Virus record (IMG/VR): IMGVR_UViG_3300047550_005624
Coordinates: 1 to 32,494 of that record
Reading direction: 5' to 3' (one strand)
DNA from: a virus
DNA: 32,494 nt
Each line of letters begins with the position of its first letter. Position 1 is the stretch's first letter. This document shows, piece by piece, positions 23,357 through 30,555 of the stretch. Below the pieces are notes generated by a model. The model was not told where the DNA came from. It did not search any database and worked only from the letters and a program-made list of their open reading frames with translations. The translations under genes were made by a program, and so were the position numbers.

Positions 23357-24475
23357 ATGAACAACGATCTACTAAAAAAGTTTTATGATTTACTCAATGA
23401 AACACCTGAAACATTAAACGAAAAAAAGAAAAAGCCTAAGCCTACCAGCCCTGATAAATGGGCAAGAGCTAAAGCAAAAGCTAGAAGTAAGTTTGATGTT
23501 TATCCTAGTGCCTACGCTAATGCTTATGCCGCTAAAGAATATAAGAAAATGGGCGGTGGATGGAGAATGGGTGAAAGTGCAGTAGAAGAAGGACAAATCT
23601 ACGCACAAGGCGGTGGATACGGTGAAGCTCAAAGATGGTATAGACCAAAAGATAATGTAGGTGAAGATGAACAACTAGATGAATTGAAATGTTGGCCTGG
23701 TTATACAAGAGTTAAGGGAGTTCCAGCAGGCAAACCTGGTTCATGTAAAAAGAAAACAAATGAAGATGACAACATTGCTGAAGCAGCAATGACAATGGAT
23801 GAATATGTACGTCTTGCAAATGCATTACATGCACAATACAAACAAGCGGTACGTGACGGAAATAAACAAGAAGCACAACGATTGCAACAAGAACGTGAAG
23901 AATTAGACGCAAAAGCTAAAAAAGGTTTACTACCAGAAGAACAGAAAACTGAAAGTGCCATAATGAAGGGACTTCAGTTTGAAAACGACAAATTTGATGA
24001 AACCGCATATCAAGGTGGACTAAAAAAATGGTTCAAAGAAAAATGGGTTAATTTAGCTAAAAAGAAAAAATCAGGTGGTTACGAAGAATGCGGAACTTCA
24101 GGTGATAACAAAGGATACGCTAAATGTGTCCCTGCTGCCAAAGCTGCAAGAATGTCAGATAAAGAAGAAAAATCAGCAATCAATCGCAAAAGAGCAGCAC
24201 AACGTGCAGCAGGTCGTCCAGGTAAAAAATCAGGTGGAAAAGGTCAATCACCTGTCTTTGTAAAAACAGATAAAAAGAAAACTAATGAAGGAACTTTTGA
24301 ACAAGACAACTATATTTTCAAACCACGCAACATGTCTGGAAGTAAATCTGATCAAGAACTAAAAAGTTTGAAACTAAAACAAACTTCTACTGGTGATTGG
24401 TATATAAATAGAAAAGTATTGGACAGTAACCCAAAACTTAAACAAGAAATAAGTAAACTTTGGATAATAAGGTAA
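23357..24475 (+). CDS. Mosaic late protein with DUF5872-like domain and phage cysteine/glycine modules
   Basis: A 372-aa Lys/Ala/Gly-rich protein built of short recognisable phage modules: KWARAKAKARSKF ... PSAYANAYAAKEYKKMGGGW at about 34-70, a CWPGYTRVKG ... GKPGSCKKK unit near 112-132, a helical charged part, and at about 226-300 KKWFKEKWVNLAKKKKSGGY ... KCVPAAKAARMSDKEEKSA, which resembles the DUF5872 family. The N-terminus (MNNDLLKKFYDLLNETPETLNEK) has LLNE and TLNE, again compatible with prohead-protease sites. The final ~60 residues are unrelated. Cysteines at about 112, 129, 247 and 259 could bind metal. No enzymatic role is apparent; probably a packaged or head-associated protein. 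Confidence 0.6.
   Translation: MNNDLLKKFYDLLNETPETLNEKKKKPKPTSPDKWARAKAKARSKFDVYPSAYANAYAAKEYKKMGGGWRMGESAVEEGQIYAQGGGYGEAQRWYRPKDNVGEDEQLDELKCWPGYTRVKGVPAGKPGSCKKKTNEDDNIAEAAMTMDEYVRLANALHAQYKQAVRDGNKQEAQRLQQEREELDAKAKKGLLPEEQKTESAIMKGLQFENDKFDETAYQGGLKKWFKEKWVNLAKKKKSGGYEECGTSGDNKGYAKCVPAAKAARMSDKEEKSAINRKRAAQRAAGRPGKKSGGKGQSPVFVKTDKKKTNEGTFEQDNYIFKPRNMSGSKSDQELKSLKLKQTSTGDWYINRKVLDSNPKLKQEISKLWIIR
24403..24410 (+). promoter_or_regulatory. Exact T4-type late core TATAAATA inside a gene
   Basis: Lies within the 3' end of the 23357 gene, 68 bases before the ATG at 24479. It could serve the Dps-like gene, but being in coding sequence it may be chance. Confidence 0.3.
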
Positions 24476-24478
24476 AAT

Positions 24479-24922
24479 ATGTTAGTTGATACTTTAAAAA
24501 TTTTATTTGCATCAAGTTATGCATTTGCAATTAAGGCACAGCATTTTCACTGGAACATTGAATCACCAGACTTTCCTCAGTACCATAAATTTTTTGGTGA
24601 TATATACGAAGAAGTTTTTGATAACGCAATTGATCAACTTGCCGAATATGTAAGAGTATTAGATAGCTATACTCCTGGCAGTTTAACAAGAATAAAAGAA
24701 CTTTCACAAATAGAAGATCAACTTAAAATTCCAAGAGCAGAATTAATGATGGCAGAACTGTACGAAGATAATACTAAGTTACTTCAAATGTTTAAACAAG
24801 CATTTCATGTAGCAGAACAAGAAGATGAACAAGGTATAGCTGATTTTATCGCTAGTAGAATTGATGCTCATGGTAAACATGGTTGGATGTTGAGAAGCAC
24901 TCTTAAGAAAGATAGGGCATGA
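24479..24922 (+). CDS. Dps/ferritin-like protein
   Basis: A 147-aa four-helix protein resembling Dps (DNA-binding protein from starved cells), which oxidises Fe(II) and stores iron to protect DNA from hydroxyl radicals. The Dps hallmark HFHWN is at residues 22-26 with His24, followed by His36 (12 later, as in Dps) and Asp52...Glu56 in NAIDQLAEYVRVL, matching the intersubunit ferroxidase ligands within one residue. The C-terminal helix has DAHGKHGWMLR. It lacks the Lys-rich N-terminal tail of E. coli Dps. AAGG lies before the ATG. It overlaps the next gene as ATGA. Protection of phage or host DNA is inference. Confidence 0.75.
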   Translation: MLVDTLKILFASSYAFAIKAQHFHWNIESPDFPQYHKFFGDIYEEVFDNAIDQLAEYVRVLDSYTPGSLTRIKELSQIEDQLKIPRAELMMAELYEDNTKLLQMFKQAFHVAEQEDEQGIADFIASRIDAHGKHGWMLRSTLKKDRA

Positions 24923-25335
24923 AACACTTCTTGACCTACGTAAAATATAGTTACGAACTTATTTTAGAGGCAGAAGTTAAAGCTAATATTAATCTTGAAC
25001 ATGAAGTAGAAGCATTTGTTGTTCATACATTTGCTAAATTCATGGAACAACCTAATATACCCACAGATGCTATAGCAATCAAAATGCTTTCATCGGCAAA
25101 TGAAACTGGAGAAATACGTAAACAACATCTACAAGAAATAGCTCAAGAATGTATGTTGATTGATGGACTAGAGTTAAATAGTCGTAGATGGCCAAGTAAA
25201 AGTTATTTTATTGATATGGGTAGGTTAGCACTTGAACAAAGAGCGTGGATTCACAGACCACCTGAATTGTTCTATGAACGTTTAGCCTATGATTTCACTA
25301 ACATCAGTAAAATATTACATGAGGTAAAAGCATAA
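24919..25335 (+). CDS. Hypothetical T4-like phage protein
   Basis: A 138-aa, mainly helical, soluble protein coupled to the Dps-like gene by an ATGA overlap. The patterns EAFVVHTFAKFMEQPNI, IAIKMLSSAN and WPSKSYFIDMGRLAL followed by a C-terminal helix resemble a hypothetical protein common in T4-like aquatic phages. No catalytic motif. Function unknown. A gap of 106 bases follows, in which I see no gene or convincing RNA structure. Confidence 0.6.
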   Translation: MKHFLTYVKYSYELILEAEVKANINLEHEVEAFVVHTFAKFMEQPNIPTDAIAIKMLSSANETGEIRKQHLQEIAQECMLIDGLELNSRRWPSKSYFIDMGRLALEQRAWIHRPPELFYERLAYDFTNISKILHEVKA

Positions 25336-25441
25336 ACCCAGCCTTAGGACCGTTATTTAAGTTGCTGGTAATATAGCGGCTGCTGCTAGTTAGACATTAA
25401 CGCCATTCTGTCTACAAAGTGAGCATGATTAAGGATTTAGA

Positions 25442-25876
25442 ATGAAATTTTTCTTATTTGTTTTGATGTTATCACTATCAATGTTTTCTTATGCACAAAA
25501 AGAACAAAAAAGTGTTGTTTATAACTACGCCATTACAAGAGTAATAGATGGAGATACCGTAGCGTTTAAAGCAGATTTCTTACCAGACCCACTCAAAAAA
25601 GAATTAAGCATTAGAGTATATGGTGTCGATACACCCGAAAAAGGTCATCGTGCTAAATGTGAAAAAGAAAATCAAATGGGACAAGAAGCAACTAAATTTA
25701 CGTTCAATTTAATTAAAAATGCAAAAAATACAAGAGTAGTTTTAGTAGATTGGGATAAGTATGGCGGTAGAGTATTAGGTGATATTCTTATAGATGATAG
25801 AAGCTTGAGAAACTTATTGATAGAAAAAGGTTACGCCAGACCTTATTTCGGTGAGGCTAAACAAAGTTGGTGTTGA
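25442..25876 (+). CDS. Exported staphylococcal-type (thermonuclease) nuclease
   Basis: A 144-aa SNase-family nuclease (OB fold), which cuts DNA and RNA with Ca2+. Residues 1-18 are a clear signal peptide (MKFF, a hydrophobic run, then SYA before Gln19), so the enzyme should go to the periplasm or outside. Active-site residues are present: Arg58 and Glu66 in IRVYGVDTPE, spaced by eight as in Arg35/Glu43 of the staphylococcal enzyme, and Arg110 in YGGRVLGD for Arg87; also Asp38 in VIDGDTV. Three Cys (73, 144 and none elsewhere certain) might pair. AAGGA stands ahead of the ATG. Followed one base later by a small membrane-protein gene. Possible roles: destroying incoming DNA of rival phages, or scavenging nucleotides. 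Confidence 0.85.
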   Translation: MKFFLFVLMLSLSMFSYAQKEQKSVVYNYAITRVIDGDTVAFKADFLPDPLKKELSIRVYGVDTPEKGHRAKCEKENQMGQEATKFTFNLIKNAKNTRVVLVDWDKYGGRVLGDILIDDRSLRNLLIEKGYARPYFGEAKQSWC

Positions 25877-25877
25877 T

Positions 25878-26009
25878 ATGCCCTGGTATTGGCACCTATA
25901 TCATCTTTGCTGGGTAATAGGACCAATACTAAGTTTTTACTTTTTGGGTGTTTCTATAACACTTGTCCTATTACTACTTGTTGCATGTTATTTTTTTGTA
26001 TTCAATTAG
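25878..26009 (+). CDS. Small 43-aa membrane protein
   Basis: An open frame from ATG 25878 to TAG 26009, one base after the nuclease stop, so probably translated by re-initiation. It encodes 43 residues: an aromatic head (MPWYWHLYHLCW) and one or two membrane segments from about 13 to 43 (VIGPILSFYFLG, then VSITLVLLLLVACYFF). It has almost no charged residues. Too short for a family assignment. Candidates are an inner-membrane partner of the exported nuclease, a superinfection-exclusion peptide or an antiholin-like protein; all are inference. No separate ribosome-binding site is seen. Confidence 0.5.
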   Translation: MPWYWHLYHLCWVIGPILSFYFLGVSITLVLLLLVACYFFVFN

Positions 26010-26017
26010 CATAAATA
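26010..26017 (+). promoter_or_regulatory. Late-type promoter box CATAAATA close to a start codon
   Basis: In TTAGCATAAATATAC, five bases before the ATG at 26023. No Shine-Dalgarno fits before that ATG. Confidence 0.45.
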
Positions 26018-26022
26018 TACTC

Positions 26023-26604
26023 ATGATTACAGAAGATTTTGTTCCAGAAGCCGCAGCTATTGAATTAGCAAAAAAACTACCTGGTCTTGCCAAACATAAT
26101 TACGGCACTATTGATAAACTTATGCAACGAATTGCAAAGAAGCATCAAATTACCGGTGATAACCTGCATAAATTGTTTATCAAAAAATACAAAAAAACAC
26201 CTGATAGTTGGATCAAAGATAAGCTTAATGAAAAGCAAACTTCTGACAGTTTAAATATACCATCTGAAGTTGAAAAATTTGCACGATGGGCCGGTGAAAA
26301 ATTAAAACTTGAAAAAATTCCCAAAATACATTTAAGCTACGATACAAAAGAAGCACAGGATCAACATCATACTGGTAAACATATAGAAGGTTCTGACTAT
26401 GTTTGGGTATACGCTAAGAATCGTAATCTAGTGGATATACTCAGAACGGTATTTCACGAACTTACTCATGTACGTCAAGGCGAATTGGGAATGATAAAAC
26501 CCGGATCTAGTTATCCTGGAAGTCCAATTGAAGCACAGGCTGACGTAATGGCGGGCAAATACATCAAGATTTATGGGGCGAGCCATCATAAGATATTTCA
26601 GTAA
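26023..26604 (+). CDS. Zinc metallopeptidase-like protein (HExxH)
   Basis: A 193-aa protein. Residues 20-70 form a helical module (GLAKHNYGTIDKLMQRIAKK ... TPDSWIKDKL) that recurs in T4-like aquatic phages. Residues 80-193 form a minimal metallopeptidase: His145-Glu-Leu-Thr-His149 in VFHELTHVRQ, then YPGSPIE with Glu170 as a probable third zinc ligand. ATG 26023 is preferred to a TTG at 25963 because of the late box just upstream and because the upstream part codes for the small membrane protein in another frame. The last 41 bases overlap the end of a minus-strand endonuclease gene. Role unknown: virion protease or wall-related enzyme. Confidence 0.7.
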   Translation: MITEDFVPEAAAIELAKKLPGLAKHNYGTIDKLMQRIAKKHQITGDNLHKLFIKKYKKTPDSWIKDKLNEKQTSDSLNIPSEVEKFARWAGEKLKLEKIPKIHLSYDTKEAQDQHHTGKHIEGSDYVWVYAKNRNLVDILRTVFHELTHVRQGELGMIKPGSSYPGSPIEAQADVMAGKYIKIYGASHHKIFQ

Positions 26605-27436
26605 ATGAATGATCTATTAAATTAATCAATTCATCAACATTAACAGTTTCGGTCCATCCATCAACAACTGTGGTTGAATCCATAACACCACAATTAATTT
26701 TTCTTTTAATATTATTTTCCCAATTTAACGCTTGATCTCCTTGTGCTTCTGATTTAATATATCCACGAAGGAATGGACCTTTAGATTTGATATGCTCTGC
26801 TTTTCGTCTTTTCCAATTATTAGTAATGCCAAATTTTATATAGTTATCATAACATAGAACATAACAATATGCAGGTAAATTTGGATTAAACCCATATTTT
26901 GCACATTTAGGACATCCTGATTTATTGTGTAAAACATTACTTATTATGGTATTCCACTTGTGTCCAGAATCACATTGAAATGTTCCATAATTACTTACCG
27001 AACTAGATTCAGTCAATAAGGTAATTCTCTTTTTTGTAATAACTTTGTTTATTTTTTCTTTATCTAATTTCCTTCCATTGCAATAAACACATCCAATTTT
27101 TTTAATCAATATAGGTCTACCTGAAAATATTCTAGAACAGGTATTGCATTTAAAATTCATATATGTCGTATTGCTTTTGTACTCTGTTACCATCTCAATG
27201 TTTAATGGTTTTATTGCCGTCTCAAAATCAGTTAACCAGTTTACCTTACGAGATATTAAATCACATTTCCTGCATCCATTTCTAGCTAAAACACTATTAA
27301 TAGTTGCCATCCAACGATGACCATTAATGCATTCAAATTCGGCTTTATCTTTGGTAATAGAATGATCGCCCAACATTTTTATATTTCTAGGTGCAAGCCT
27401 TTTGTTTATTTCTGATATTGTGATTGGAGGTGACAT
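26564..27436 (-). CDS. Free-standing homing-endonuclease-like protein: zinc-finger repeats plus GIY-YIG domain
   Basis: A 290-aa protein. Three related zinc-finger units, each with a C-x(2-3)-(G)H/C...GC-x2-C pattern: Cys36/His40/Cys55/Cys58, Cys97/Cys100/Cys116/Cys119 and Cys155/His159/Cys175/Cys178, the sort seen in DUF4379-like DNA-binding repeats. The C-terminal part is a compact GIY-YIG nuclease: YVL at 192-194, IKFGIT at 200-205, Arg210/Arg211, His215 and Glu240. Phage proteins with this build are usually mobile homing endonucleases cutting an allele without the insert. It is transcribed opposite to its neighbours, has AAGGA six bases before the ATG and its own late-type box at 27453-27460. 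It overlaps the metallopeptidase 3' end by 41 bases. Confidence 0.75.
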   Translation of the reverse strand: MSPPITISEINKRLAPRNIKMLGDHSITKDKAEFECINGHRWMATINSVLARNGCRKCDLISRKVNWLTDFETAIKPLNIEMVTEYKSNTTYMNFKCNTCSRIFSGRPILIKKIGCVYCNGRKLDKEKINKVITKKRITLLTESSSVSNYGTFQCDSGHKWNTIISNVLHNKSGCPKCAKYGFNPNLPAYCYVLCYDNYIKFGITNNWKRRKAEHIKSKGPFLRGYIKSEAQGDQALNWENNIKRKINCGVMDSTTVVDGWTETVNVDELINLIDHSFTEISYDGSPHKS

Positions 27437-27452
27437 ATTATTTCCTTTTTAT

Positions 27453-27460
27453 TATTTATG
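27453..27460 (-). promoter_or_regulatory. Late-type promoter box CATAAATA on the minus strand
   Basis: Read on the minus strand as GGCATAAATAATA, 16 bases before the endonuclease ATG at 27436. The leader contains AAAAAGGAAATAAT with a good Shine-Dalgarno. Confidence 0.5.
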
Positions 27461-27527
27461 CCTGATATGGTGAACAAAATCATCATATCTTCCAGTAATT
27501 ATCCTTTTACTTGAAACTTGCCAACAA

Positions 27528-27535
27528 AATAAATA
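27528..27535 (+). promoter_or_regulatory. Late-type promoter box AATAAATA
   Basis: In AAAATAAATATAATC, 27 bases before the ATG at 27563. Its last two bases form the edge of the hairpin at 27534-27562. Confidence 0.45.
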
Positions 27536-27562
27536 TAATCTCTAACTTATTAGGAGATTATA
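27534..27562 (+). promoter_or_regulatory. Hairpin that buries the ribosome-binding site of the DsbA-like gene
   Basis: TATAATCTC (27534-27542) pairs perfectly with GAGATTATA (27554-27562), loop 11 nt. The AGGAG site (27552-27556) is partly within the 3' arm, and the ATG follows directly. RNA from the late box at 27528 would start at about 27541, lacking most of the 5' arm, so only read-through RNA would be closed. Confidence 0.55.
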
Positions 27563-27826
27563 ATGACTACACAAAGAATGTTTTCCGGTGATCAAAAGAT
27601 TAAACTAAAGCAAATCGTTGAAGAAGGTATTCAAACTCTGCACGAAATTGATACATTGCAGGGTGGACTAAGCGATACTATCAAGGCTGTAGCTGAAGAA
27701 TTGGAAATCAAGCCAAGTATTCTGAAGAAGGCAGTAAAACTTGCATATAAGTCTGGTTTGACACAAACCAACAAGGACCATGACGAACTTAACACTATTC
27801 TAGAAACTGTAGGACGGACTCTATAA
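27563..27826 (+). CDS. Small helical DNA-binding-type protein, DsbA-like
   Basis: An 87-aa helical protein: EEGIQTLHEIDTLQGGLSDTIKAVAEELEIKPSILKKAVKLAYK, where GGLSDTIKAVAEELEIKPS...LKKAVKLA has a helix-turn-helix-like cadence. Size and layout agree with the T4 double-stranded DNA-binding protein DsbA (89 aa), which binds near late promoters, but I can only see a general likeness (AKDELGVD...FNRLLALYHKD in T4). It lies three bases before the DNA polymerase gene, with a late-type box and a hairpin in its leader. Good AGGAG site. Confidence 0.55.
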   Translation: MTTQRMFSGDQKIKLKQIVEEGIQTLHEIDTLQGGLSDTIKAVAEELEIKPSILKKAVKLAYKSGLTQTNKDHDELNTILETVGRTL

Positions 27827-27829
27827 TCT

Positions 27830-30541
27830 ATGTCCTACGTGGATGCGATAAATTCAAGGGATGAAGACCGTATTATCGTTGTTGAAAGAAACAATGGTAA
27901 ACGGGAATATAAAGAATTCCCTACTGTATATACTTTCTATTACAGTGATCCTAAGGGCAAATACCGTGGCTTGTCAGCTAACGGTAATACTCCCGTAAGT
28001 AGATTCACAACCAAAAAACGTGCGGAATACGAAAAAGAAAAACGTATACATTCAAGTAAAAAACTATTTGAAAGCGATGTAAACGTAGTTTTCCGTTGCC
28101 TAAGTGAAAACTATCTCAAGGTAGAACCTCCCAAGCTACATACATGTTTCTTTGACATTGAAGTTGGCTGGGATTCAGAAAGAGGATACGCATCAACTGA
28201 TGACCCCTTCAATCCGGTAACTAGTATCTCACTATATTTGGATTGGCAGGACATCCTGATCACACTTTGCATTGCTCCAAAACATATGAGTAATGATACT
28301 GCAACTGAAATTACTCAAAGTTTTGAAAATTGCTTGCTTTTCAATAGTGAAATTGAAATGTTTGAAACATTTTTTCAGCTTATTGAAGATGCGGATGTAA
28401 TAACAGGATGGAACTCTGAGGGATATGACGTACCCTACATGGTAAATCGAACTACTCTGATAATGAGTAAAGACGATACTCGAAAGTTTTGTCTTCTAGA
28501 TCAATTGCCTAAACCAAGAAAATACGAACGTTTTGGTAAAGAAGAAACTACGTATGATTTCGTTGGACGTATTCATATTGACTATCTTCAATTGTACAAA
28601 AAGTATAACTATGAAAGCCGTCATAGCTATAGTCTTGATGCAATTGGTGAAATGGAAGTCAACGAACGAAAGACCAAATATGAAGGGTCACTTGATCAGT
28701 TGTATAACAAAGACTTTAAAAAGTTCATTGAATACAACAGACAAGATACCATGTTGATGGTTAAGATTCATAACAAGCTTAAGTTTTTAGATTTGGCAAA
28801 TGCACTTGCACATGAAAACACAGTGCTATTGCCTACTGTAATGGGTTCTGTTGCAATGATTGAAATGGCAATCATGAACGAAGCCCACGAACGTGGTTTA
28901 GTTGTACCTGATAAAAAACGAAAGGAAATGCATAATGATGTACAGCAAGCGGCAGGTGCCTATGTTGCTACGCCCAAAAGAGGAATTCATGAATGGCTCG
29001 GCGCGGTGGATATCAACAGTCTCTACCCGTCAGCAATCCGCGCTCTTAACATGGCACCAGAGACCATTATCGGACAGGTCAGACAAACACTTACCAATCA
29101 ATACATGCATGATAAGGGAAGAAAACTAGCCAGCGAAAAGAAAAACTACAAAGAAGGTGATGACGATGTTACTGGCAGTATTCTTTGGGAAGGATTGTTT
29201 GGAAGCTTAGAATATACTGCTATCATGAATCAAGAACGCGGTACGATGCTGACTCTTGATTATGAAGATGGTCGTAGTGTAGAAATGAGTGCTGCTGAAA
29301 TATGGAAGCTTGTATTTGATAGCAGCAATCCATATATCATCTCAGCAAATGGTACTATATTCAGGTCGGATCAAGAAGGCGTAATTCCTGGATTGCTTAC
29401 ACGTTGGTACACAGAACGTAAAAGCACACAGAAACTTGCAAAAGAAGCCAAAGATAAGGCTGAATTTGAATACTATGACAAACGACAACTTGTACGTAAA
29501 ATTTTGCTTAACAGTGCTTATGGTGCATTGTTGAATGAACATTGCCGATTCTATGATAAGCGTATCGGTCAAAGTGTTACGTTGAGTGGTCGTCAAATCG
29601 TTAAGCACATGATGAGTCAGATTAATTTAGCTGTAGCAGGTGAATACAACCATGATGGTCCAACAATCGTATACGGAGATACTGATAGCTGCTATTTTAG
29701 TGCGTATCCATTGTTCAAAGCTCAAATAGATAATGGTGATCTTGAATGGAACAAAGATGTTTGTATCCAAATCTATGACGCAATTGCAGAAGAAGCAAAC
29801 AATAGTTTCCCTCAATTTATGGAAAATGCATTCCATTGTCCAAGAAACAAAGGTGAAATAATCAAAGCTGGGCGCGAACTTGTTGGTGATCGCGGTATCT
29901 TCATCACTAAAAAACGATATGCTATTAACATCTATGACAAAGAAGGTAAGCGCAAAGATGTAAATGGTAAATTAGGTGATGTCAAGGCAATGGGTCTTGA
30001 TTTGAAACGTGCTGATACTCCTAAATATGTGCAAGAATTCTTGATGGATGTATTGAAAATGGTCATTCAACAAGGTAAGGGCAAAGATGAGGTAGTTGAA
30101 GCGGTAAGAGATTTCAAACAACAACTATCAACGCAAGAGCCATGGAAAAAGGGCTCACCTAAATCTGTCAATAATTTGACTAAACATACTGAGAATTATG
30201 AACGCACAGGTAAATGTGGTATTGGACATGCAATGGCAGCAATAAACTATAACTATTTGCGTAGAATGAATGGTGACAATTATTCTATGAAAATAGTAGA
30301 TGGAATGAAAATTGTGGTTTGTAAACTAAAACACAATCCATTGAATATGACTAGCATTGCGTATCCAACTGACGAACTAAGACTTCCAAATTGGTTCAAA
30401 GAATTGCCATTCGATGAAGCAGGAATGGAACGTACATTAGTAGATGAAAAGATAGAAAACTTATTGGGTGTTCTCAATTGGGACATTCGCAGTCAGACCA
30501 ATATTGATTCATCTGTGGATAGTTTGTTTACTTTTGAATAA
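27830..30541 (+). CDS. 43: DNA polymerase, family B, with 3'-5' exonuclease (T4 gp43-like)
   Basis: A 903-aa replicative polymerase, close to T4 gp43 (898). Exonuclease motifs: Exo I Asp109-Ile-Glu111 in FFDIEVGWD, Exo II ITGWNSEGYDVPYM, Exo III YNRQDTMLM. Polymerase motifs: A (DINSLYPSAIRALN; Asp394), B (RKILLNSAYGALL), C (YGDTDSCYF; Asp617 and Asp619) and the ITKKRYAI box that grips the primer. No insertion, split or intein. It copies the phage genome with the clamp at 30628 and clamp loader at 7884. The C-terminus SLFTFE resembles the clamp-binding tail of gp43-type polymerases. It begins three bases after the DsbA-like gene, so probably expressed together. Confidence 0.97.
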   Translation: MSYVDAINSRDEDRIIVVERNNGKREYKEFPTVYTFYYSDPKGKYRGLSANGNTPVSRFTTKKRAEYEKEKRIHSSKKLFESDVNVVFRCLSENYLKVEPPKLHTCFFDIEVGWDSERGYASTDDPFNPVTSISLYLDWQDILITLCIAPKHMSNDTATEITQSFENCLLFNSEIEMFETFFQLIEDADVITGWNSEGYDVPYMVNRTTLIMSKDDTRKFCLLDQLPKPRKYERFGKEETTYDFVGRIHIDYLQLYKKYNYESRHSYSLDAIGEMEVNERKTKYEGSLDQLYNKDFKKFIEYNRQDTMLMVKIHNKLKFLDLANALAHENTVLLPTVMGSVAMIEMAIMNEAHERGLVVPDKKRKEMHNDVQQAAGAYVATPKRGIHEWLGAVDINSLYPSAIRALNMAPETIIGQVRQTLTNQYMHDKGRKLASEKKNYKEGDDDVTGSILWEGLFGSLEYTAIMNQERGTMLTLDYEDGRSVEMSAAEIWKLVFDSSNPYIISANGTIFRSDQEGVIPGLLTRWYTERKSTQKLAKEAKDKAEFEYYDKRQLVRKILLNSAYGALLNEHCRFYDKRIGQSVTLSGRQIVKHMMSQINLAVAGEYNHDGPTIVYGDTDSCYFSAYPLFKAQIDNGDLEWNKDVCIQIYDAIAEEANNSFPQFMENAFHCPRNKGEIIKAGRELVGDRGIFITKKRYAINIYDKEGKRKDVNGKLGDVKAMGLDLKRADTPKYVQEFLMDVLKMVIQQGKGKDEVVEAVRDFKQQLSTQEPWKKGSPKSVNNLTKHTENYERTGKCGIGHAMAAINYNYLRRMNGDNYSMKIVDGMKIVVCKLKHNPLNMTSIAYPTDELRLPNWFKELPFDEAGMERTLVDEKIENLLGVLNWDIRSQTNIDSSVDSLFTFE

Positions 30542-30555
30542 CGGTCAAATAGAGT

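Noticed and set aside
25336-25441. A possible small RNA or tRNA remnant (CCGTTAT pairing with ATAGCGG at 25350-25379)
   Set aside because: The stem has only seven pairs, one of them G-T, and there are no tRNA arms or conserved loop sequences.
25963-26022. An upstream hydrophobic extension of the metallopeptidase from a TTG at 25963
   Set aside because: This stretch encodes the end of the 43-aa membrane protein in another frame and the late box; ATG 26023 is the better start.
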